Positions 1 through 4,022 of a DNA stretch of 5,850 bases are shown piece after piece. A program made the translations under genes and the position numbers. The notes under the pieces were generated by a model, which was not told where the DNA came from, searched no databases, and saw only the letters and a program-made list of their open reading frames with translations. Source of the DNA: an uncultured Clostridium sp. (GTDB taxonomy: Bacteria > Bacillota > Clostridia > Peptostreptococcales > Peptostreptococcaceae); assembly GCA_937944945.1 (NCBI GenBank), contig CALEBD010000150.1, positions 1 through 5,850 on the forward strand. Reading direction: 5' to 3'. Positions within the stretch are counted from its first letter, which is position 1. Each line of letters starts with the position of its first letter.

Positions 1-379
1 TTGCAAAAGCAATATTGTATAATGATGCTAAACGAGTTAATGCAGATATATCAGTTTGATGCCCTTGAGTAATAAGATTATCACAAAAGAAAATTAATAC
101 ATCAATTTGTCCTTGAGCAATCATAGCTCCTATCATTTGATCTCCTCCAAGTGGTCCTGAAAGAACAGGAGTTACAGCTAAATAAGTATTATAATAATCT
201 CCTTTACCTGGCCAGTCTGGACTGATCTCATCAATATTAATCTCACTTAGTAACTTTGCGGTAGTTCCAGTAGCTATTAAATGATGTGGAAATAAAACTT
301 GTTTATTGAACTTAACCCAGTCTACTAATTCTTGTTTTCTAGCATCGTGTGCAACTAATGCTATATTTAATTTTCTCAT
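1..379 (-). CDS. mgsA: Methylglyoxal synthase (3' end outside window)
   Basis: Converts dihydroxyacetone phosphate to methylglyoxal and inorganic phosphate, a cytosolic bypass of lower glycolysis. 126 residues are visible, read from the ATG at 379. The family motifs appear in order: VAHD (His11, Asp12), ATGTT (36-40), SGPLGGDQ (74-81, with Asp80), IDVLIFFCDNL (92-102, with Asp93 and Asp100), then His107, Asp110 and Arg116 in GHQTDISALTRL. These match the phosphate-binding and catalytic positions of the E. coli enzyme as I remember it. About 25 C-terminal residues should lie beyond the window. The segment between TGTT and SGP is about 33 residues against about 16 in E. coli, so there is an insertion holding DWPGKGDYY. 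The start overlaps the end of the upstream nuclease gene, suggesting translational coupling. Family assignment is secure. A role in a phage (redirecting host carbon, or making a toxic aldehyde) is inference. Confidence 0.93.
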   Translation of the reverse strand, partial: MRKLNIALVAHDARKQELVDWVKFNKQVLFPHHLIATGTTAKLLSEINIDEISPDWPGKGDYYNTYLAVTPVLSGPLGGDQMIGAMIAQGQIDVLIFFCDNLITQGHQTDISALTRLASLYNIAFA

Positions 380-876
380 TTACTAATAGTTTTTGAAGCT
401 ATTTCAGCTAAATCTTTAGTTAAAACCTTAACAATTATATCTTTTTTACCATATCTTTGATAGTAAGTATATAATTCTTTAGTATTTTTAACTGCAGTAT
501 CTGTTACTTTCGAATTGATTAAATCAATTAACTTACGTCTTTTTACTAAAAGCCATTCTTTATCTGTCTCAAAAGCAATATAATCTGCTTTTCCGTATAA
601 CCAGCCTGGATTTCCTCTTACATTACTAATTTCAATCCAATGAATACTACTATCGGTATTAATATCTGATCGATTACTCTTTTTTAAGCCCTTAACATCA
701 AAAGAAAATGTTTTATTGTCTTTAGTTCAGAAAAGATCTATATGATCTTTAATATCTGTACTTCTATCAGAATGTGAAATGACCCCACCATTCCTAAGAA
801 CTAATAAATTAGCAAATTCTTGTTCTTTTTCAGCTCCTGCTTTTAAAAAAGATTGATGATTAAAACTATTGCTCAT
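367..876 (-). CDS. PD-(D/E)XK nuclease-like protein with in-frame TGA read as Trp
   Basis: Read with TGA as tryptophan, this gives 169 residues from the ATG at 876 to the TAA at 369-367. Under the standard code it would stop after 49 residues, inside the fold. The PD-(D/E)XK pattern is visible: a helix with Glu18/Glu20 (GAEKEQEF), Asp47 in HIDLFW, and Asp60-x-Lys62 in FSFDVKG. The Trp at 50 is the first TGA (729-727). Three other tryptophans (80, 92, 108) use TGG. A second TGA (378-376) falls at residue 167, next to the mgsA start. If that one acted as a stop the protein would end at 166. The gene overlaps the upstream 86-aa gene by 11 bases. It is probably a DNA endonuclease in phage DNA metabolism or host DNA breakdown; the substrate cannot be told. 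The family call rests on motif spacing and predicted fold order only. Confidence 0.8.
727..729 (-). other. In-frame TGA read as Trp50 of the second nuclease
   Basis: It lies in HIDLF-W-TKDNK, between the active-site Asp47 and the D-x-K motif. The same frame stays open to residue 166 and carries the essential Asp60/Lys62 after this codon, so a stop here would remove half the active site. Confidence 0.85.
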
Positions 877-1126
877 GACAAAATTTTTTAGCTGCTTCAA
901 TAGATTCAAAAATCTGATCTTCTCGAATAGATTTTTGTAAGCCATCTAAGCGATAATAAATACTCTGAGAATTAGGATGTTGATGAATCCGAATAGAAGT
1001 TACAGTAAAAGGATTCAAATTAGGTACACTTGCGTTTACAAAATCTCCATCTTTAAATTTTAATTTTGTCTTACAAAGATATACTTGCTGGCCTATTTCA
1101 TATTTTGAGTTGACTGTAATTTGCAT
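866..1126 (-). CDS. Small phage protein, 86 aa, SH3/KOW-like beta pattern
   Basis: I do not recognise this gene by name. The protein begins with MQITVNSKYEIGQQVYL, an alternating hydrophobic pattern with a GQ-V turn. FTVTSIRI and IYYRLDGL follow, a spacing often seen in small SH3-like or KOW-like barrels that read as 'YxxGxxVyl...V..I....YxL.g'. The C-terminal 20 residues look helical (EDQIFESIEAAKKFCHEQ). It ends in TAG. The first 34 bases overlap the end of the 97-aa gene and its last 11 overlap the start of the nuclease gene, so it sits in one co-transcribed block. Function is unknown; the barrel fold is a guess from pattern. Confidence 0.75.
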   Translation of the reverse strand: MQITVNSKYEIGQQVYLCKTKLKFKDGDFVNASVPNLNPFTVTSIRIHQHPNSQSIYYRLDGLQKSIREDQIFESIEAAKKFCHEQ

Positions 1127-1386
1127 ATTCTTTGATCATATTTACGTATTTTACTTTTCTGTTTTCGAATAAGCTTTTCAAGTTCAGTAATACTTTTAAC
1201 TTGATATTCACCTAAAGAACTCTCTATAGATTCGATATATACAGAACGATAAAAGTGTGGAGTTTTACTTCTATCAATATTATTTATGGCAGAAAGTTTA
1301 TGATAAATAATAGAAGCGGCATCTTGCATTATTCTTAGCTCTTTTCTAGCTCTTCGAATTTTAATTGAAAGAGATTTTTCAGACAT
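1093..1386 (-). CDS. Basic helical protein, 97 aa, unknown function
   Basis: Not recognised. The protein is rich in Lys and Arg, with a basic start (MSEKSLSIKIRRARKELR) and a basic C-terminal half (ITELEKLIRKQKSKIRKYDQ). The pattern suggests mostly alpha helix, perhaps a short coiled coil, and could bind nucleic acid. It starts one base after the stop of the 54-aa gene and ends in TAG inside the next gene, overlapping it by 34 bases. Tight spacing on both sides supports a real gene. No catalytic motif is visible. Confidence 0.72.
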   Translation of the reverse strand: MSEKSLSIKIRRARKELRIMQDAASIIYHKLSAINNIDRSKTPHFYRSVYIESIESSLGEYQVKSITELEKLIRKQKSKIRKYDQRICKLQSTQNMK

Positions 1387-1387
1387 T

Positions 1388-1552
1388 TTATAATATTTTT
1401 AAATATTCTTTAGAGATTTTTATATAGCCATACTTAGTTTTAACTAAGCAATGTTCTGTAAATTCAATTATATTAACTCTTTGATTAACTTGAAACGCAA
1501 TCATTCCATCATCATCAATATAATCTATCAATGTAATAGCTTTCTTTTTCAT
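1388..1552 (-). CDS. Small SH3-like domain protein, 54 aa
   Basis: A short open frame from the ATG at 1552 to the TAA at 1390-1388 fills what would otherwise be a 165-base gap. Its ATG shares one base with the upstream stop (TAATG), a classic coupled junction, and the next gene begins one base after its stop. The sequence has an SH3-like order: ITLIDYIDDDGMIAF (an ALYDY-type strand with acidic RT-like turn), VNQRVNIIEF, CLVKTKYGYIKI and a final KEYLKIL resembling the '..Y(V/L)..L' end of SH3 domains. The whole protein is about one SH3 domain long. It could be a small adaptor or cell-wall-binding module. The fold is inferred from pattern; the gene call is well supported by spacing. Confidence 0.72.
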   Translation of the reverse strand: MKKKAITLIDYIDDDGMIAFQVNQRVNIIEFTEHCLVKTKYGYIKISKEYLKIL

Positions 1553-1860
1553 TACTTTAGAAAAATTCTATATCTTAAAAGATTTAATGCGATATCTTTA
1601 TCTACAATACGATCAAACGTATAACCAAAAACATTACGATCTTTTTGTAAATAAGTTATTCTTCGATTAGGATATATAAAATAATATCCAACTGAATCAT
1701 CAGTACCCTCTTCAATAACAACTCTCTGACTATTATTCCAACAAGCTCCTACTCCAAATAAATCCTCTTGAAGTTTACATTTTTCTTCTGCATTTAATTT
1801 ACAAATATCTATTACAAATAATATATTTAAAGAAACATCTCTTGGAACTGCAGTTTTCAT
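1552..1860 (-). CDS. Hypothetical phage protein, 102 aa
   Basis: Not recognised. The protein has a short hydrophobic stretch near the start (LNILFVIDICKL), an acidic helix (NAEEKCKLQEDLFG), then a beta-rich region with RVVIEEG, VGYYFIYPNRRITYL and a C-terminal helix (DKDIALNLLRYRIF). The hydrophobic stretch contains Asp and is too short for a convincing membrane span, so a cytosolic location is more likely. It starts one base after the stop of the 201-aa gene, and its TAA overlaps the ATG of the next gene by one base, so it belongs to the same operon. One cysteine pair (21, 28 in CKLNAEEKC) is seen, with no partner motif for metal binding. Confidence 0.75.
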   Translation of the reverse strand: MKTAVPRDVSLNILFVIDICKLNAEEKCKLQEDLFGVGACWNNSQRVVIEEGTDDSVGYYFIYPNRRITYLQKDRNVFGYTFDRIVDKDIALNLLRYRIFLK

Positions 1861-1861
1861 A

Positions 1862-2467
1862 TTAATCTATAATTTCAACAAACCTTTGTTGTTTTGTTTT
1901 AACATAAGGATTTTCATCAACTACTAAAACCTCTACTATAGTTTGTTTCTTAGTAAACCATCTAGGTAAAAACCACTTACGAGGTTTAATAGGCTCTCGA
2001 TGAGAACTTAAAGTAATAAACTTTTCATTTTCATATTCATTACTTAAAGCAATTGTACCAGGATATTGTAAATGTAAACAGCTTTTATTCCAATGATCAA
2101 CAATACACGTATCAAGAACAAAATTCGGATCTCTAAATACGGTATCTCTAAGAATTAAAGTATCTCTCTTAGAATAATGTTCTAATTGATACTGTAAAGA
2201 CTTAATTTTTTTATCTTTAATACCATTATCGTTAGCTATTTTTTTCATAGCTAACATAAGTGAATCGTTATAATAATCTAATTGTTCAATAGATAACTTA
2301 AATACACGATTACTTTCTTTTAATCCTGAATTTTCTGCAGCATATGCCTTTTCATTATTAACAGAATTGTCTAATGCAATATTTAAATCGTGTATTCTCT
2401 GTCCCATAAAGAATATAGTTAGCCCTATAACAACTAAAATTCCAATTTTAACTAATATTGATTTCAT
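1862..2467 (-). CDS. N-terminally anchored coiled-coil protein, DUF6549-like, possible lysis or envelope role
   Basis: 201 residues. An N-terminal membrane segment (residues about 4-22, ILVKIGILVVIGLTIFFMG) is followed by a long polar, probably coiled-coil stretch (about 25-100), then RDTLILRDTVFRD and a beta-rich region. Near the C-terminus is a basic motif KPRKWFLPRWFTKKQT and a conserved-looking tail, IVEVLVVDENPYV...QRFVEIID. From memory this architecture, with the 'RDTV', 'RWF.KK' and 'NPY...Q.FVEI' signatures, matches proteins called DUF6549 in Bacteroidetes phages. This could not be checked here. The topology (inner-membrane anchor, periplasmic coiled coil) is that of an i-spanin or envelope-spanning factor, but no holin or hydrolase is visible next to it. 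It follows a 30-aa membrane peptide by eight bases. Confidence 0.8.
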   Translation of the reverse strand: MKSILVKIGILVVIGLTIFFMGQRIHDLNIALDNSVNNEKAYAAENSGLKESNRVFKLSIEQLDYYNDSLMLAMKKIANDNGIKDKKIKSLQYQLEHYSKRDTLILRDTVFRDPNFVLDTCIVDHWNKSCLHLQYPGTIALSNEYENEKFITLSSHREPIKPRKWFLPRWFTKKQTIVEVLVVDENPYVKTKQQRFVEIID

Positions 2468-2475
2468 AATTAAGC

Positions 2476-2568
2476 TTAGTCAAAAGTTTCAAGTTTTCCT
2501 GTAAAATACCTAATAATAAAGGCAATATCACACTGAATTAGTGTTACAATAATAAGTGTTCCAATCAT
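2476..2568 (-). CDS. Tiny membrane peptide, 30 aa
   Basis: A short frame from the ATG at 2568 to the TAA at 2478-2476, located between a terminator and the anchored coiled-coil gene. The first 20 residues (MIGTLIIVTLIQCDIAFIIR) are almost entirely hydrophobic and would form one membrane helix. The rest is a short polar tail (YFTGKLETFD). The stop is eight bases before the next ATG, which fits an operon. Such tiny membrane peptides are common just ahead of phage lysis or envelope genes, but the length is small enough for the frame to be chance. No homology is claimed. Confidence 0.5.
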   Translation of the reverse strand: MIGTLIIVTLIQCDIAFIIRYFTGKLETFD

Positions 2569-2581
2569 AGTTATTAAATTT

Positions 2582-2617
2582 TAAAAATAAAGGCATCTAG
2601 AATTATTCTAGATGCCT
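2582..2617 (-). terminator. Intrinsic terminator after the 111-aa gene
   Basis: A perfect 12-bp stem (AGGCATCTAGAA / TTCTAGATGCCT, 2617-2591) with a 3-base loop, followed on the minus strand by TTTATTTTT. It begins seven bases after the TAA of the 111-aa gene. It separates that gene from the operon starting at 2568, only 14 bases beyond the T-tract, so some read-through is likely or a promoter overlaps it. Confidence 0.88.
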
Positions 2618-2623
2618 AACATA

Positions 2624-2959
2624 TTATAAATCATTTCGATTAATAAATATATTGCCAGTATATCCATAAAGACTAAAAATATACGTTCCTGCACACATTA
2701 ATGAAAAAAGTTCATGTACTAATAATGGTTTACTATCATGAAGAAACTTTTTTATTTCAGGGACAGTTAATGGTCTAATAAAAGCAATAGGTGTTGTAGT
2801 AATACCATACTTTAATTTAACAATTCTTGGACTTCCATTAGAAGGCATTACTACAACGATTGGAGTGATACCTAAATCCATTAAATATTTTAGAAACTTA
2901 GTGTTAGTACTTCTAACAATCATAAGTCCTTGTTCTAAAAGCATTTTATTAATTAACAT
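2624..2959 (-). CDS. Hypothetical protein, 111 aa, possible degenerate thioredoxin-like fold
   Basis: Not recognised. The ATG at 2959 is the first start after an in-frame TAA at 2974-2972. Methionines at 6 and 13 are alternatives. The middle of the protein runs helix (TKFLKYLMDLG), strand (ITPIVVVMPS), strand (PRIVKLKYGI), then TTTPIAFIRPLTVPEIKKFL. The 'G-I-x-x-TP-x-x-F' step followed by a helix recalls the cis-proline region of thioredoxin/glutaredoxin folds, but no CxxC is present, so a redox role is not supported. The only cysteine is in SLMCAGTY. It lies directly downstream of the intron-like cassette and is closed by its own terminator, so it may form a one-gene unit. Confidence is moderate for the gene and low for any fold. 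Confidence 0.75.
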   Translation of the reverse strand: MLINKMLLEQGLMIVRSTNTKFLKYLMDLGITPIVVVMPSNGSPRIVKLKYGITTTPIAFIRPLTVPEIKKFLHDSKPLLVHELFSLMCAGTYIFSLYGYTGNIFINRNDL

Positions 2960-3038
2960 ATTTTCTTTATTTTAGCACGCCTGGTAGGTACCGCCCCCAC
3001 TGGGCTGAAGATGGACCAACAGCATAGAGGTTTTGCTT

Positions 3039-3202
3039 ACTACTACAGTTTTCACTGCCTTTCGTTTGTAGTCTAGAGTACGTCTTCACCATATCTTTCG
3101 ACTTAGGTGCACGATTATCTACTCGTTCGCGGCTAGAATTTCTTCTATTCCGACGTCGTTACCATCAGCATTATCTGTTAAGGATTCAACGTTATCATCG
3201 TG
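3039..3202 (-). ncRNA. Group I intron catalytic core (P3-P9), IC3-like
   Basis: Helices drawn by eye on the minus strand. P3: CACGAT (3202-3197) with ATCGTG (3115-3110). P4: CGTTG (3191-3187) with CGACG (3158-3154). P5: CC (3183-3182) with GG (3163-3162), capped by CAG/CTG. P6: CGG (3152-3150) with CCG (3132-3130). P6a: TAGAA-GAAA-TTCTA (3147-3134). P7: GAGTA (3124-3120) with TACTC (3080-3076). P8: CACC/GGTG around GTC-GAAA-GAT (3109-3087). P9: ACTAC (3072-3068) with GTAGT (3043-3039) around CAGT-GAAA-ACTG. The stretch CACCTAAG...ATGGTGAAG closely resembles the P8-J8/7 region of the Azoarcus tRNA-Ile intron as I remember it. P7 carries a G-C for C-G swap compared with the usual GACTA/TAGTC, a compensatory change that keeps the G-C at the guanosine site. 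This is a self-splicing RNA or a derivative; activity is not shown by sequence alone. Confidence 0.82.
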
Positions 3203-3622
3203 TCCACTACTAGCGTTTCCACTAATAGGCTCCATTTGTTTAAAATTATTCTTAAAATCTACACATTGTTTAATAGAAATACTAGATTTAATTTTTTGAG
3301 AAATACTAACAGGTAAAATGTATAAATCTTCATTAATTAGATCAACTCCAATAAAATAATCTATATCCTTATCTGTATAATACTTTACTTTATATTCTCC
3401 CATATTATGAGATATTTTACGTACTGGAATTACTCTTTGACTGCAATTATTAGTTACAGTTTTTATTTGAATTTTTAAATACGTATTATTTTTCTCAATA
3501 ATTAAATCTACTTTACCATTTTCAAGAACAGGTTTAAACAAATTTCATCCGTTCTCTATTAACTTCTTTTCTACTAACAAATTACCTAAGTAACCTTTTT
3601 CAATCGTGTTTCATTTATTCAT
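3119..3622 (-). CDS. PD-(D/E)XK homing endonuclease, I-Ssp6803I-like, with two in-frame TGA (Trp) codons
   Basis: With TGA as Trp, 167 residues run from the ATG at 3622 to the TAG at 3121-3119. Trp4 (TGA 3613-3611) and Trp26 (TGA 3547-3545) fall in the first 30 residues, so the standard code would lose the N-terminus. The fold is clear: EKGYLGNLLVEKKLIENGWN (7-26, helix then turn), FKPV, Asp39 in GKVDLII, and Gln52-x-Lys54 in KIQIKTV. The D-x14-K spacing with Q two residues before K fits the group I intron endonuclease family of I-Ssp6803I. That family's helix-1 glutamate would align near residue 14, which is Asn here; Glu8 and Glu18 are nearby. Residues about 134-167 form a polar acidic tail encoded by the ribozyme core. 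It probably makes a double-strand cut in intronless alleles to spread the cassette. Confidence 0.85.
3545..3547 (-). other. In-frame TGA read as Trp26 of the homing endonuclease
   Basis: It sits in ENG-W-NLFKP, at the aromatic position that in this nuclease family usually follows the glycine at the end of helix 1 (G[W/Y]x(V/L)xxP). This is the best single argument that TGA means tryptophan here. Confidence 0.85.
3611..3613 (-). other. In-frame TGA read as Trp4 of the homing endonuclease
   Basis: The fourth codon after the ATG at 3622. The frame continues open for 21 codons through family-typical sequence to the next TGA. Trp rather than Gly or stop fits because this N-terminal region is part of the nuclease fold. 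Confidence 0.8.
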
Positions 3623-3667
3623 AATTTTAATTAGCTTAAGACCTCCCCCTCACTTTGAGTCAGGCGC

Positions 3668-3703
3668 AAAAATAAACTACCTTTAGTTATACAGCAAAGG
3701 TAG
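3668..3703 (-). terminator. Intrinsic terminator after the VWA/99-aa gene pair
   Basis: An 8-bp perfect stem (CTACCTTT / AAAGGTAG, 3703-3677) with an 11-base loop, then TTTATTTTTG on the minus strand. It begins 20 bases after the TAG of the 99-aa gene and ends right where the intron-like cassette begins. The 5' arm contains TACCTTTG (3702-3695), which fits the Bacteroidetes -7 consensus TAnnTTTG, but no clear -33 TTTG is seen, so a promoter here is only a possibility. Confidence 0.82.
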
Positions 3704-3722
3704 TAAAAAATCTGAAAATATC

Positions 3723-4022
3723 CTAAAGAAGAGATTGTAATTTATTAAAAATTTCTTCTCTCTCTGCGTTTGTATTCCATTCAAAGGAAAATACACCTTC
3801 TGCATCTTCTTCAAAATTAAAAAGATCAAGTACTGAAGCTTCAATAAGCTCTTGAACAGTAGGATCATAAACTTCAGGATTTTTAGAATATTTGGCATCG
3901 AAAATTTCGTAATAATCTCTATGCCCATATTCAGCAGTAGGTTCTGGAAACTTTTTTACATATTCTGTATAAGAATATGTAATTTCATCTCCAAGTATAT
4001 CTATAATCTTAATTTTAGACAT
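3723..4022 (-). CDS. Acidic hypothetical protein, 99 aa
   Basis: Not recognised. It opens with a beta-like start, MSKIKIIDILGDEITYSY, then a Tyr- and charge-rich middle (TAEYGHRDYYEIFDAKY) and two likely helices, PTVQELIEASVLDLFNFEED and AEREEIFNKLQSLL. It is strongly acidic overall, with no signal peptide or membrane segment. Its ATG overlaps the TAA of the VWA gene by eight bases (ATGTCTAA), so the two are almost certainly co-translated, and a terminator follows. It may be a partner or regulator of the VWA protein; this rests on context only. Confidence 0.78.
   Translation of the reverse strand: MSKIKIIDILGDEITYSYTEYVKKFPEPTAEYGHRDYYEIFDAKYSKNPEVYDPTVQELIEASVLDLFNFEEDAEGVFSFEWNTNAEREEIFNKLQSLL

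Larger units (their letters stand above)
2977..3667 (-). mobile_element. Group I intron-like mobile cassette with homing endonuclease (ends approximate)
   Basis: This segment holds a 5' guide-like region, a PD-(D/E)XK homing endonuclease gene and a group I ribozyme core, all on the minus strand. The outer limits given are a 7-bp pair between GCGCCTG (3667-3661) and CAGGCGT (2983-2977, one G-U). The true splice sites are not certain. A possible 5' site is after T3658, where GACT could pair with GGTC (3643-3640) to give P1 with the required U-G at the cut. The 3' site should be a G somewhere in about 3036-3014. The 3' half is visibly richer in G and C than neighbouring genes. No coding exon or standard tRNA is recognised on either side. 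Confidence 0.62.

Noticed and set aside
877..945. An upstream extension of the nuclease gene to the ATG at 945
   Set aside because: It would overlap the 86-aa gene by 80 bases. The ATG at 876 overlaps by 11 and places the start just before the first predicted helix.
1074..1081. TATCTTTG on the minus strand, a match to the Bacteroidetes -7 promoter consensus
   Set aside because: It is inside the 86-aa coding sequence, with no -33 element and no gene boundary that needs a promoter there.
2975..3046. A tRNA gene (including a hoped-for Trp UCA suppressor) in the G/C-rich segment before the 111-aa gene
   Set aside because: No TTCRA T-loop, no 5-bp anticodon arm with a plausible loop and no CCA end. 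Only an acceptor-like pair and a T-arm-like hairpin can be drawn.
2964..3076. A plus-strand open frame reading LARLVGTAPTGLKMDQQH and onwards
   Set aside because: It lies antisense to the ribozyme core and flank, on the strand with no other genes, and has no matching context. It is best explained as open sequence in a G/C-rich structured RNA.
2960..3130. tmRNA 3' region, because the preceding frame ends in ILAANE-like residues near a stop
   Set aside because: The sequence lacks the tmRNA tRNA-like ends and pseudoknots. The same bases fit a group I P7-P8 core far better.
367..3622. TGA read as glycine (code 25) instead of tryptophan
   Set aside because: The contexts ENG-x-NLFKP and HIDLF-x-TKD favour an aromatic residue. 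Gly would give a Gly-Gly step in the first, where homologues usually have Trp or Tyr.
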